A stretch of DNA of 64,000 bases from Candidatus Manganitrophus morganii (GCA_021651055.1 JAJHOH010000001.1:1674001-1738000); one strand, 5' to 3'; counted from the stretch's first letter, positions 40,608-47,628 are shown. The notes: generated by a model from the letters alone, not told the origin. Made by a program: numbers and translations.

Positions 40608-40727
40608 CCGGGGACACCATACTTAATTATTGACTCTCCTTGTTCGAAAAATCATTGGGCCGAATTCTTCATCGTCGAAGACCAGGACCAAAGCAAAAGG
40701 CATCGAATTAAGTATGGTGTCCTCCGG
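40608..40727. mobile_element. Inverted-repeat element (MITE/REP-like) inserted in cassette 3
   Basis: A 120-bp element. The left arm GGGGACACCATACTTAATT matches the complement of the right arm AATTAAGTATGGTGTCC, with an extra base near the right outer end (CCTCCGG against CCGGGG). No coding capacity. The arm motif is of the type flanking REP-associated (RAYT/Y1) transposase genes in other bacteria. It sits directly after the TAGGAGGAATT ribosome site that follows attC2, splitting the cassette gene from its translation signal. Confidence 0.65.
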
Positions 40728-40736
40728 AACTGGGTA

Positions 40737-41009
40737 TTGGTTCATGACACGACATGTGTTCTTTATTGCGGTTCTGATTTTTATCGGCTCTGGTGCGGGC
40801 CTCGTATGCGCATTGAGCGTTACAATGATTCAGCTTCTCTCATGCGCTATGAATTCGGTCCGCTTATCTCTGCATTAGATCCTATTTCTGAGATGGAGGC
40901 ATACTGTCATCCCTTAAAGTTTGAGGTTATTGATACTAAGAATGAACAACTCCCCGGCCAATATCTTTGGCAAAGAGAAATACAGTTTCATTGTGTGGAT
41001 AACAAATAG
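40737..41009 (+). pseudogene. Cassette gene 3: 5'-disrupted hypothetical gene
   Basis: An open frame of 90 residues from a TTG at 40737, open further upstream into the inverted-repeat element. The product (VHDTTCVLYCGSDFYRLWCG, then RMRIERYNDSASLMRYEFGP) has no family I recognise. The stop is 4 bases before attC3, as expected for a cassette gene. The only good ribosome site, TAGGAGGAATT next to attC2, is 125 bases upstream, beyond the inserted element, so the original start codon was probably lost or displaced. Confidence 0.55.
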
Positions 41010-41012
41010 GTC

Positions 41013-41078
41013 GCCTAACTCAGCGCTCAAGCGGACGGCCACAACTGCTTGGCCGCCGCTTAGCTTGGAGCGTTAGGC
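41013..41078 (+). other. attC site 3
   Basis: A 66-bp site and the best of the three. The left core GCCTAAC and right core GTTAGGC are perfect complements and fit both consensus sequences. The inner stem AAGCGG-A-CGGCC pairs with GGCCG-CCGCTT, leaving one extrahelical A. Confidence 0.88.
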
Positions 41079-41084
41079 GACCCT

Positions 41085-41435
41085 ATGGTCCTCGCAGCGA
41101 AGATGCTGGCATCACTATTCGCAGCTGTGTTTTTCGCGTTTGCTGTGCTCAACATTCTCGAGCCGGCAATGCTGGACTCTGAGCCGCCACCCACAACTCT
41201 CCTGGAGATCGCGCCGCAAATGGGCTTCCTGCTCTTTCTTTCCCTTTGCCTGGGTGCCAGCGTCGCGAACCGAATTCCTCCGAGACGCTTCGTGCTGGCG
41301 GGCTTGTTTCTTTGCCCATTGATCGGGGGATATCTGGCATTCATAACATACGGTCCTCTCGGAGCCATCATTTCCGCAGCAATGTATGCTCTGTTTGCAG
41401 CGCCTGGTGTTTATCTTGCGAGTCGCGGCGCCTGA
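41085..41435 (+). CDS. Cassette gene 4: small multi-helix membrane protein
   Basis: A 116-residue protein starting 6 bases after attC3. Three or four membrane helices: LASLFAAVFFAFAVLNIL, MGFLLFLSLCLGASVANRI, FVLAGLFLCPLIGGYLAFI and IISAAMYALFAAPGVYLA. No known family recognised. No attC follows; GCCTGAC after the stop resembles a damaged left core. The array therefore ends here or its last attC has been destroyed by the element at 41463. Confidence 0.7.
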   Translation: MVLAAKMLASLFAAVFFAFAVLNILEPAMLDSEPPPTTLLEIAPQMGFLLFLSLCLGASVANRIPPRRFVLAGLFLCPLIGGYLAFITYGPLGAIISAAMYALFAAPGVYLASRGA

Positions 41436-41462
41436 CATCAATTCCAACTGAATGAGTCGTGT

Positions 41463-41667
41463 GGTCGTATCTTTACTTTTGACCTTTAGTGTTGATTAAT
41501 TGAGCCCAGGAGAATGGCGCGGATATCGAGGATCAATTATCCGAATACCTTTACCATGTGAGCTGAAGTGCAACGAGCAGAAGCAACACTGCAAGGACAG
41601 CCGAAGATCAAAGAAACCACAAGAAAGGTGAAGCGATTCCTTGGAAGTCAAAAGTAAAGATGCGACC
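41463..41667. mobile_element. Inverted-repeat element (MITE/REP-like) at the right end of the array
   Basis: A 205-bp element. The left arm GTCGTATCTTTACTTTTGAC (41464-41483) and the complement of the right arm (41647-41666) differ at one base. The arm type, AAAAGTAAAGATGCGACCCC as read at the right end, is one I associate with REP-like elements flanking Y1 transposases. No gene inside. It separates cassette 4 from the GNAT fragment. Confidence 0.6.
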
Positions 41668-41681
41668 CCTGACGCAAAAGT

Positions 41682-41795
41682 ATGAGCGAAGAGGTGATGA
41701 TCCTTCTTCTCTCGGCCCCGGAGGCCGAGAGTTATTATCTTCATCTCAGGTTTGAGAAGGCGGAGAACGCCTGGCGCATTCCGCGCAGGCGGTGA
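41682..41795 (+). pseudogene. 3' fragment of a second GNAT acetyltransferase gene
   Basis: A 37-codon frame encoding EEVMILLLSAPEAESYY and FEKAENAWRIPRRR. It matches the last third of the GNAT protein that ends at 39307, with substitutions such as Pro to Leu and Gly to Arg. The part carrying the acetyl-CoA loop is absent and the upstream sequence belongs to the inverted-repeat element. It is the remnant of a paralogue or of a duplication broken by the array. Confidence 0.75.
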
Positions 41796-41814
41796 TTTAA
41801 GGAGCTGATGCAGA

Positions 41815-42489
41815 ATGTACGAAAAGTACTATCAGGAATATTGTAACGAAGTTCATAAAACTTTGGGTAGTTACCTTTTCTGGAAGATGATACATAATAG
41901 GGCTGCATCTGAACCTGAGTTACTATCTGCCCTCAATAATACGCCAACAAGCTGGATAATTATACAACATGCATTACAGGTTACTTTATTTATGACGCTG
42001 GGAAGAATATTCGATGGAGACGATGACGCATTCTCTGTCGATGATCTACTGACATGTTGTATTGAAGAGATCGACACATTTAGCAAGGAAAGCCTAAGTA
42101 ATAGAAAAATTAAAGACCAAAGCGGGAATAAACCAGCTTGGCTTGAAGGGTACATAGCTGATGCATATGTACCTACCCCAACAGACTTTCAAAAATTGAG
42201 AGGTGAGCTTACTAAACATCGTAAGGTGTTCAAACAAATTTATCAGCCGATTCGGCACAAGCTTTTCGCCCACAAAGATAAGGAATTTATAGGCAAGGCC
42301 GATCAGTTGTGGGCTGAAACCAATATTGATCAGTTAGAAGGAATAATCTGGTTTTTACATGATCTAAAACAAACTTTATTTGATACATATGTAAATGGTA
42401 GGGCACCTTTACTCCAAAATAGCAAACCAGATGTTGATTTCTATGAAAGTGATTATGCGTCATTGTTAGACATGGTAAAGGGCACATAA
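41815..42489 (+). CDS. HEPN/AbiU2-like protein, possible defence gene
   Basis: A 224-residue, mostly helical protein in markedly AT-rich DNA, unlike its neighbours, which points to recent transfer. The segment IRHKLFAHKDKEF (about 146-158) contains R-x5-H (Arg147, His153), the RNase motif of HEPN domains. The N-terminal helices WIIIQHALQVTLFMTLGRIF resemble the AbiU2 HEPN group found in phage-abortive systems. If active it would be a metal-independent RNase. No obvious antitoxin (MNT) partner is adjacent. AAGGAG lies 9 bases before the start. Family assignment is by motif only. Confidence 0.6.
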   Translation: MYEKYYQEYCNEVHKTLGSYLFWKMIHNRAASEPELLSALNNTPTSWIIIQHALQVTLFMTLGRIFDGDDDAFSVDDLLTCCIEEIDTFSKESLSNRKIKDQSGNKPAWLEGYIADAYVPTPTDFQKLRGELTKHRKVFKQIYQPIRHKLFAHKDKEFIGKADQLWAETNIDQLEGIIWFLHDLKQTLFDTYVNGRAPLLQNSKPDVDFYESDYASLLDMVKGT

Positions 42490-42491
42490 AT

Positions 42492-42579
42492 GGGGAAAAG
42501 GGGACAGGCTGATTTTTCTGAAATCACTGGCGGTGAAGCTTAAGAATGACTGAGAGAAAACTAGCCTGTCGTCTTTTCG
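42492..42579. mobile_element. Small inverted-repeat element (MITE/REP-like)
   Basis: Imperfect arms: AAAAGGGGACAGGCTGATTT on the left and, read from the right end inwards, AAAAGACGACAGGCTAGTTT. They share AAAAG, GACAGGCT and TTT. The element is under 90 bp, directly after the HEPN gene. It differs in sequence from the elements at 40608 and 41463 but begins with a similar GGGGAC motif. Confidence 0.45.
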
Positions 42580-42601
42580 GCCTTTCTCCCCCCCACGGCG
42601 G

Positions 42602-43210
42602 ATGGGTGGCGTAATGTGCGCAACCGGTAGAGCCCTCCTCTTTTTCCTGGCGTTCGCCGTGGCCGCCTATGCGGTGTTCGCCTATGCTGTCTTCCCGCTC
42701 GGCTCGGCCGTGCACCCGGACATGAAGGCGGACTTCGTTGCGCACACCGCCGGCATTTACACACATGTCTTTGCAGCGGCAGCCGCCTTGGCGCTGGGGC
42801 CGTTTCAGTTTTCTGCTCGTTTGAGAGAGAGACGCATCAGGGTCCATCGTTGGTTGGGCCGGGTCTATTTGGGAATGGGGGTCCTGGTGGGAGGTTTATC
42901 CGGACTGTACATTTCCCAGTTCGCCTTTGGCGGGCTTGTCGCTAAGCTGGGTTTTGGCATGCTGGCGGTCTGCTGGCTCTTCTCCGGCGCGTGCGCACTC
43001 CTTGCCGTTCGCCGGGGCGAGATCGAAGCGCACCGCAGGTGGATGGTGCGCAATTTCGCCCTCGCGTTTGCGGCGGTCACGCTGCGTCTCTACATTCCGG
43101 CAGCCGTTGTCGCGGGGATCGACTTCGCCGTTGCCTATCCGTTCATCGCATGGTTATGTTGGGTGCCGAATATCATCCTGGCCGAGTGGCTCAATACCGG
43201 CAGAATGTAA
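42602..43210 (+). CDS. DUF2306 membrane protein
   Basis: A 202-residue protein with five or six helices. The DUF2306 core is seen in HTAGIYTHVFAAAAALALGP, RLRERRIRVHRWLGRVYLG (a His-Arg loop) and RRGEIEAHRRWMVRNFALAF, followed by WVPNIILAEW. The family is predicted to be a heme- or quinone-linked membrane protein because of conserved His, but no function is proven. An ATG at 42614 is an alternative start. It lies within the accessory island with no obvious partner. Confidence 0.78.
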   Translation: MGGVMCATGRALLFFLAFAVAAYAVFAYAVFPLGSAVHPDMKADFVAHTAGIYTHVFAAAAALALGPFQFSARLRERRIRVHRWLGRVYLGMGVLVGGLSGLYISQFAFGGLVAKLGFGMLAVCWLFSGACALLAVRRGEIEAHRRWMVRNFALAFAAVTLRLYIPAAVVAGIDFAVAYPFIAWLCWVPNIILAEWLNTGRM

Positions 43211-43280
43211 AAAGATGAGGGCCACATCCCATTTTCTTGAGGAGTGAACAAATAAGCCAAGAGTCTCCCAAACAGTTCGA

Positions 43281-43420
43281 TTTCCGCGTTCAAGCGGGCG
43301 TTCGTCACGCAGGACGTACCGGGCTGGGCGGAGTTCTTCGCGGAGAAGGCGGAATGGATGAGTATAAGCATACGCATTCATCAGGGTCGCCGCGCCGGAT
43401 GAAGGGGAAAGACTCTTAAC
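43281..43420 (+). pseudogene. Decayed SnoaL/NTF2-like gene fragment
   Basis: One frame reads SAFKRAFVTQDVPGWAEFF then AEKAEWM, and the sequence continues in another frame as DEYKHTHSSGSPRRMKGKDS. Joined, this resembles the first half of SnoaL-like (NTF2-fold) proteins, which carry an AEW-x-Y-x-H segment followed by PRRM-x-G-K. A frameshift at about 43355 breaks the gene, and the rest is missing before the toxin-antitoxin promoter. Confidence 0.42.
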
Positions 43421-43421
43421 A

Positions 43422-43450
43422 TTGACAACATGTAGCCTATAGGCTACACT
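43422..43450 (+). promoter_or_regulatory. Promoter and palindromic operator of the HigBA-type operon
   Basis: TTGACA (43422-43427), 17-base spacer and TACACT (43445-43450). A perfect 18-bp palindrome, TGTAGCCTATAGGCTACA (43431-43448), covers the spacer and most of the -10, ideal for autorepression by the antitoxin. Transcription would start about at the GTG start codon (43457), so the toxin message may be leaderless. Confidence 0.75.
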
Positions 43451-43456
43451 CTTATC

Positions 43457-43747
43457 GTGATCGAAATTCGCAAGACCGATGTTTTCGCTCAGTGGCTCGA
43501 TGGCTTGCACGACATTCGCGCAAGGGCACGGGTTCTGGTCAGGATCGAGCGCCTGGCGGCGGGAAACGCGGGAGATGTCAAACCCGTTGGAGAAGGCGTC
43601 TCAGAGTTGCGGATCGATTACGGACCGGGATACCGGGTGTACTTTACCAAGCGAGGGCGCGAGGTGATTATTCTTCTGGCGGGAGGTGACAAGAGCACTC
43701 AAGCCCGCGATATCAAAGCCGCTTTGCGCCTCGCCCGCAATCTATAG
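43457..43747 (+). CDS. HigB/RelE-superfamily toxin (Gp49 type)
   Basis: A 96-residue toxin. GTG start at 43457. The family core is LDGLHDIRARARVLVRIERL, VSELRIDYGPGYRVYFTKRG and VIILLAGGDKSTQARDI, the standard signature of the phage-derived Gp49-like HigB family. These toxins cut ribosome-bound mRNA. It is followed 9 bases later by the antitoxin gene, the toxin-first order of HigBA modules. The upstream palindrome supports autoregulation. Confidence 0.88.
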   Translation: MIEIRKTDVFAQWLDGLHDIRARARVLVRIERLAAGNAGDVKPVGEGVSELRIDYGPGYRVYFTKRGREVIILLAGGDKSTQARDIKAALRLARNL

Positions 43748-43756
43748 GAGTATACG

Positions 43757-44056
43757 ATGAAAAAAACCACGACCAGTCGCTACGATGTCGCCGAACACCT
43801 CCGAACCCCAGAGGAAATGGCCGCCTACCTTGAGGCTTGCATGGAAGAAGCCAACGGCGACGCAGCCTTGATTGCCAAGGCGCTGGGGGACATTGCGCGT
43901 GCGAAGGGGATGGCGCAGGTGGCGCGCGATGCGGGCCTCTCCAGAGAAAGTCTTTACAAGGCGCTCTCCGGCGAGCGCAGCCCCGGCTTCGACACCATCC
44001 TCAAAGTAGTCGCGGCATTAGGGTTGAAGTTGCACGCTGAAGCCAATCATCCCTGA
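43757..44056 (+). CDS. HigA-type antitoxin
   Basis: A 99-residue helix-turn-helix protein. It reads MKKTTTSRYDVAEHLRTPEE, then ALGDIARAKGMAQVARDAGL and SRESLYKALSGERSPGFDTI with VVAALGLKLHAE. This is the 'addiction module antidote' family that partners Gp49-type toxins; the C-terminal half is a Xre-like DNA-binding domain. It should neutralise the toxin and bind the palindrome at 43431. TAGGAG lies 7 bases before its start. Confidence 0.88.
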   Translation: MKKTTTSRYDVAEHLRTPEEMAAYLEACMEEANGDAALIAKALGDIARAKGMAQVARDAGLSRESLYKALSGERSPGFDTILKVVAALGLKLHAEANHP

Positions 44057-44122
44057 TTGCTCGTCCAACCGATCGCTTGTAGAATGGGGGTCAGAATCCA
44101 TTTTTTCCTACAGGAAAGACTC

Positions 44123-44364
44123 ATGAACGATACCTCTCCAGAAGTAGAATTTTTTTCAACGAATTAATGATGAAAAAAACCGGAGAGGAACGGCTGCGGA
44201 TGGGCTTTTCGATGTTCGACATGGCTCGCAAACAGGTCCTCGCCTCCATCCTCAACCAAAATCCAAATGCCGACCCAAAAGAAATTCGGAAACAACTCTT
44301 CCTTCGCTTTTATGGACAAGACTTTACTCCTGAAGAATGTGAGAAGATCCTGAGCCAGATTTAA
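44123..44364 (+). pseudogene. Small conserved-looking gene broken by a frameshift at a T7 run
   Basis: An ATG at 44123 after AGGAAAG opens a frame MNDTSPEVEFF that stops at 44167. The frame starting at ATG 44167 (MMKKTGEERLRMGFSMFDMA to EECEKILSQI, 65 residues) continues it in sense: joined with a shift at the seven T (44150-44156) the protein reads EFFNELMMKKTGEERL, about 80 residues. The second part may be a DNA-independent helical protein of a family with no known function. Either the gene is a pseudogene, there is a sequencing error in the homopolymer, or slippage at the T run makes the full product. Confidence 0.5.
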
Positions 44365-44474
44365 TCGTGCAACAATCAACTGCCTCATTTCACTCCCGCC
44401 TTGCACAAAGATTGAATCCAAAGTAAACTATTTCCTATCGATCACTTCAACCGCCCCGCTTTTGGAGAGACCCC

Positions 44475-44963
44475 ATGGCCAAAAAAGTCCGGCTTCCGGA
44501 GACAGACGAAGGGACCATCCTCTACAAGACCGATCCGATTATCATGAAGTGGCACTACGAGATCGACTACATCCACTCCTACGCCCAAGACTCCCCTTTC
44601 TTCGACGGGCTCTCCAAGGGAAAACTCCTCGGAAGCGCCTGCAAGAAATGCAAAACCAAATACGCCACCCCGCGCGCCCACTGCATGGAGTGCGGGGCCA
44701 AGACCGATTGGATTGCGCTGCCGCTTGAAGGGAAAGTCCACACCCACACCACCTGCTACTTCGGCGGCGAGGCCTTTTTGAAGGAGACGCCGTTTACATT
44801 AATCCTGGTGGAGTTTCGCGGAATCGACACCCTCTTCCTCTCCCGGCTGGTCGGCGTGGAGCCCGATCAGGCGCGGATCGGCATGCCGGTGCAGGCGCAG
44901 TTTCTTCGGAACAGCAAATTTAAGGCGACCGACGTCTACTTTGTCCCGAAGGAAGAAGATTAA
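44475..44963 (+). CDS. DUF35 OB-fold protein with zinc ribbon
   Basis: A 162-residue protein. The rubredoxin-like zinc ribbon is ACKKCKTKYATPRAHCMECG (two C-x2-C pairs), at about residues 56-75, followed by the OB fold with EGKVHTHTTCYFG and FTLILVEFRGIDTLFLSRLV. DUF35/ChsH2 proteins bind acyl-CoA and bridge thiolases with partner enzymes (archaeal thiolase-HMG-CoA synthase complex; steroid hydratases). The likely partner is the thiolase at 27612, with the accessory island and other genes between. A hypothetical gene follows 5 bases later and acyl-CoA dehydrogenase after that. Confidence 0.85.
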   Translation: MAKKVRLPETDEGTILYKTDPIIMKWHYEIDYIHSYAQDSPFFDGLSKGKLLGSACKKCKTKYATPRAHCMECGAKTDWIALPLEGKVHTHTTCYFGGEAFLKETPFTLILVEFRGIDTLFLSRLVGVEPDQARIGMPVQAQFLRNSKFKATDVYFVPKEED

Positions 44964-44968
44964 CATCG

Positions 44969-45532
44969 ATGGATAAGATTGCCGAGATCCTGACCGATAT
45001 CGTCCGCCGTCTGAAGAGATGGGATAAAAAAAAGCTGGCACAAGAACGAAAAGAGGTCGGCCGCTATCTCGCCAAACAACTTTTCAATCAGATCCCCGGC
45101 GCCAGTGCCGTCGCGGCCCTCCTGGTCGGCGGCTGGATCGCCTCCACCTTCACCACCTCCCCGATCACGGCGACCCTCGCCTCCTGGGGGCTGATGAAGG
45201 GGGGAACCCGCGTCGTCAGCGGAAGCACCTATCGATTCTTATCGGTCTTTCTCCCCCTCATCGCGGCCGGAACCACCGCGTATTCGGTTCAGAAGCTGCT
45301 GAAATATTTCCGCGAAAAAGAGATGGAGCGAAACAAAGTGCTCGTGGCGCAGTTGGGAAAGGGAATCCAAGCCACCCTGCAGGCGAAGATCGATCTGCTT
45401 GAGAAGACCAAAGAGGCCGGCCTCTTATCGGAGGGTGAGTACTTTACGAAGAAAGCCAATCTCTATCAGACCTACTCCCGGATTGTTCCCGAAAAAATTC
45501 GGGAGCTCATCACCAACAAACTAGCGGGATAA
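44969..45532 (+). CDS. Hypothetical membrane protein with helical C-terminus
   Basis: A 187-residue protein not matched to a named family. The N-terminus is basic and helical ([19 protein letters not shown]). Two hydrophobic segments lie at about 45-65 ([18 protein letters not shown]) and 90-110 ([18 protein letters not shown]). A helical C-terminus follows, with [20 protein letters not shown], which resembles a SHOCT-like oligomerisation motif. The gene is 5 bases after DUF35 and 7 bases before acyl-CoA dehydrogenase, so it is part of that operon. Confidence 0.6.
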   Translation: MDKIAEILTDIVRRLKRWDKKKLAQERKEVGRYLAKQLFNQIPGASAVAALLVGGWIASTFTTSPITATLASWGLMKGGTRVVSGSTYRFLSVFLPLIAAGTTAYSVQKLLKYFREKEMERNKVLVAQLGKGIQATLQAKIDLLEKTKEAGLLSEGEYFTKKANLYQTYSRIVPEKIRELITNKLAG

Positions 45533-45539
45533 CGGATCG

Positions 45540-46682
45540 ATGATTGATTTTGACCTGACCGAAGAGCAAAAACTCCTCCAGCAGACGATCCGGGAATTCG
45601 CCGCCGCCGAAATTGCCCCGGGCGCGGCGGAGCGAGATGAATCGTGCGCGTTCCCGCACGCGCTGATCCCCAAGATGGCGGCGCTGAAGCTCCTCGGAAT
45701 CGCCATCCCGGAAGAGTACGGCGGCGCGGGCCTCGGCGCCATGGAGGTGGCGATCATTCTGGAAGAGATCGCTCGCATCGATGGGGCGACGGCGCTGATC
45801 GTCGCCTCGCACAACTCCCTCTGCACGATGCACCTCTATCGCTTCGGGAATGAGGCGCAGCGGCGGCGATACGTCGTCCCGCTGGCCAAAGGGGAGAAAC
45901 TCGGCGCCTGGGCCCTGACCGAGCCGGGATCGGGCTCCGACGCGGCGGCGATGCAGACAAGGGCGACCCTGGAGGGAGATCACTGGGTCCTTAACGGAAG
46001 CAAGCTTTTTATCACACAGGGGTCGGTCGCGGGTGTTTATGTGATCATGGCCTCGACCGATCCAGGCAAGGGGGCGGAGGGAATCTCCGCCTTCGTCGTT
46101 GAGAGGGGAACGCCCGGCCTGGTCGTTGGAAAAGTTGAAAAGAAGCTCGGCGTTCGGGCCTCCGACACAGCGGCGCTTCATTTCGATCAGCTCAAAATTC
46201 CGAAAGAGAATCTCATCGGAACGCTTCATCACGGCTTCCAAGACGTCATTCAGATTTTAGATGGGGGCCGGATCGGCATCGGCGCCTTGTCGGTCGGCCT
46301 GGCGCGCGCCGCGCTGGAAGATTCGATCAAATATGCCAAAGAGCGAAACCAATTCGGAAAACCGATCGGCGACTTCCAATCGATCCAGTGGAAGCTCTCC
46401 GACATGGCGACCGAGATCGACGCGGCGCGGCTCCTCGTCTATCGGGCCGCGCTTCTCAAAGACGCGGGGGAAGAGCACAAGCAGGCCGCCTCGGAGGCGA
46501 AGCTCTTCGCGTCCGAGGTCGCCATGCGGGCGACGACCGAGGCGATCCAGATCCACGGCGGCTCCGGCTATCTGAAAGATTACCCGGTGGAGCGCTACTT
46601 CCGCGACGCGAAGCTCTGCGAGATCGGCGAAGGAACCTCTGAGATCCAGAGGAGGGTCATTGCAAAAACCCTCCTCCAGTGA
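45540..46682 (+). CDS. Acyl-CoA dehydrogenase
   Basis: A 380-residue FAD enzyme of normal length. The N-terminal domain opens [20 protein letters not shown]. The FAD/substrate loop is [15 protein letters not shown], and the second signature [20 protein letters not shown]. The C-terminal segment [20 protein letters not shown] carries the catalytic base (first Glu of EGTSE region) at the position of short/branched-chain enzymes. It oxidises acyl-CoA to enoyl-CoA, passing electrons to ETF. It follows the DUF35 operon closely and is 40 bases upstream of MeaB, hinting at short-chain or branched acyl-CoA metabolism. Confidence 0.9.
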   Translation: MIDFDLTEEQKLLQQTIREFAAAEIAPGAAERDESCAFPHALIPKMAALKLLGIAIPEEYGGAGLGAMEVAIILEEIARIDGATALIVASHNSLCTMHLYRFGNEAQRRRYVVPLAKGEKLGAWALTEPGSGSDAAAMQTRATLEGDHWVLNGSKLFITQGSVAGVYVIMASTDPGKGAEGISAFVVERGTPGLVVGKVEKKLGVRASDTAALHFDQLKIPKENLIGTLHHGFQDVIQILDGGRIGIGALSVGLARAALEDSIKYAKERNQFGKPIGDFQSIQWKLSDMATEIDAARLLVYRAALLKDAGEEHKQAASEAKLFASEVAMRATTEAIQIHGGSGYLKDYPVERYFRDAKLCEIGEGTSEIQRRVIAKTLLQ

Positions 46683-46722
46683 CACCCCAAGGAGCCTGGT
46701 CCTTGGGGACCCCGGAGTTCTA

Positions 46723-47628
46723 GTGAAAAATCGAGAGGCCTGGGTCCGGAAGATCTTAGAGGGGGATGTCCGATCGGCCTCCCGTCTCCTCACCCTCGTT
46801 GAAAATCAAGATCCCACCGCGATTCCCCTTTTGAAGACCCTCTTCCGTCATACCGGAAACGCCACCCTCATCGGGATCACCGGTCCGGCCGGGGCCGGAA
46901 AGAGCACCCTGATCAACCGATTGATTACCGCGCTCCGTAAAGAGAAGCGATCGGTCGGCGTCTTGGCGATCGATCCGACCAGCCCCCTCTCCGGAGGAGC
47001 GATCCTGGGCGACCGGCTTCGGATGCACCCCCACTTTCTCGACCGGGAAGTGTTTATCCGGAGCCTCGCGACACGCGGCGCCTGGGGCGGCATCAGCCCC
47101 GCTCTCTTCAATGCGATTCACATCCTCGATGCGATGGGGAAAGAAACGATCCTCATCGAAACGGTCGGCGTCGGCCAAGACGAGGTGGAGATCGCCGACC
47201 TGGCCGATGTGGTGGTCCTGGTCCTCTCCCCCGGCATGGGGGACGAGGTGCAGCTGATGAAGGCGGGTCTTCTCGAAATCGGCGACGTGGTGGTGGTGAA
47301 CAAGGGAGATTTGAAAGAGTCGCGCCGACTCTTTTACCAGCTTCAGGAGATGATCCCCGATCGGCCGATCGTGAAAGTCGCTGCGGAGAAGGGGGAAGGC
47401 CTCCCGCTTCTTCTCTCCAAGATCGGAAGCGCGCTGACCGACGCCGGGCCAAAACACGAGCGGCGGAAGCGTTTTATTATCGAGGAGCTTCGGACCCTTC
47501 TGAGGGAGACGATCGGAAAATCGGTTCTACAGGTTTCTTTCGACGAGAAGGAGGTGGAAGCGATTCTTCTTCGAAAGCGGGATCCGTACGGATTGATTCG
47601 ATCTTGGATGAAAAAAGGAAAAATCTAG
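46723..47628 (+). CDS. meaB: MeaB/ArgK-family G3E-type GTPase
   Basis: A 301-residue GTPase. The GTG at 46723 (VKNREAWVRKILEGD) follows CGGAG; an upstream TTG would overlap the preceding gene. Walker A is GPAGAGKSTLINRLITAL, with the MeaB-specific VLAIDPTSPLSGGAILGD, FIRSLATRGAWGG and ETVGVGQDEVEIADLAD (switch regions). VNKGD gives guanine specificity. MeaB protects and loads methylmalonyl-CoA mutase with its cobalamin cofactor. No mutase gene lies in the window. It overlaps the convergent mglA gene by 4 bases at the 3' end. Confidence 0.9.
   Translation: MKNREAWVRKILEGDVRSASRLLTLVENQDPTAIPLLKTLFRHTGNATLIGITGPAGAGKSTLINRLITALRKEKRSVGVLAIDPTSPLSGGAILGDRLRMHPHFLDREVFIRSLATRGAWGGISPALFNAIHILDAMGKETILIETVGVGQDEVEIADLADVVVLVLSPGMGDEVQLMKAGLLEIGDVVVVNKGDLKESRRLFYQLQEMIPDRPIVKVAAEKGEGLPLLLSKIGSALTDAGPKHERRKRFIIEELRTLLRETIGKSVLQVSFDEKEVEAILLRKRDPYGLIRSWMKKGKI

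Larger units (their letters stand above)
39557..41435 (+). mobile_element. Integron cassette array without an integrase (CALIN)
   Basis: Four small plus-strand genes are separated by three attC recombination sites (40128-40190, 40540-40601, 41013-41078), all in the same orientation, each with paired outer core sites and inner complementary boxes. No tyrosine recombinase gene of the IntI type and no attI site lie in the window. A core-like heptamer GTTTGGC (39557-39563, one mismatch to GTTRRRY) just before the first cassette gene may be the left boundary. The last cassette lacks its own attC and runs into an inverted-repeat element, so the right end is truncated. Confidence 0.8.

Noticed and set aside
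44080-44115. Fourth MITE/REP element starting GGGGTCAGAATCC
   Set aside because: Only one arm is present; no inverted partner was found within 300 bases.
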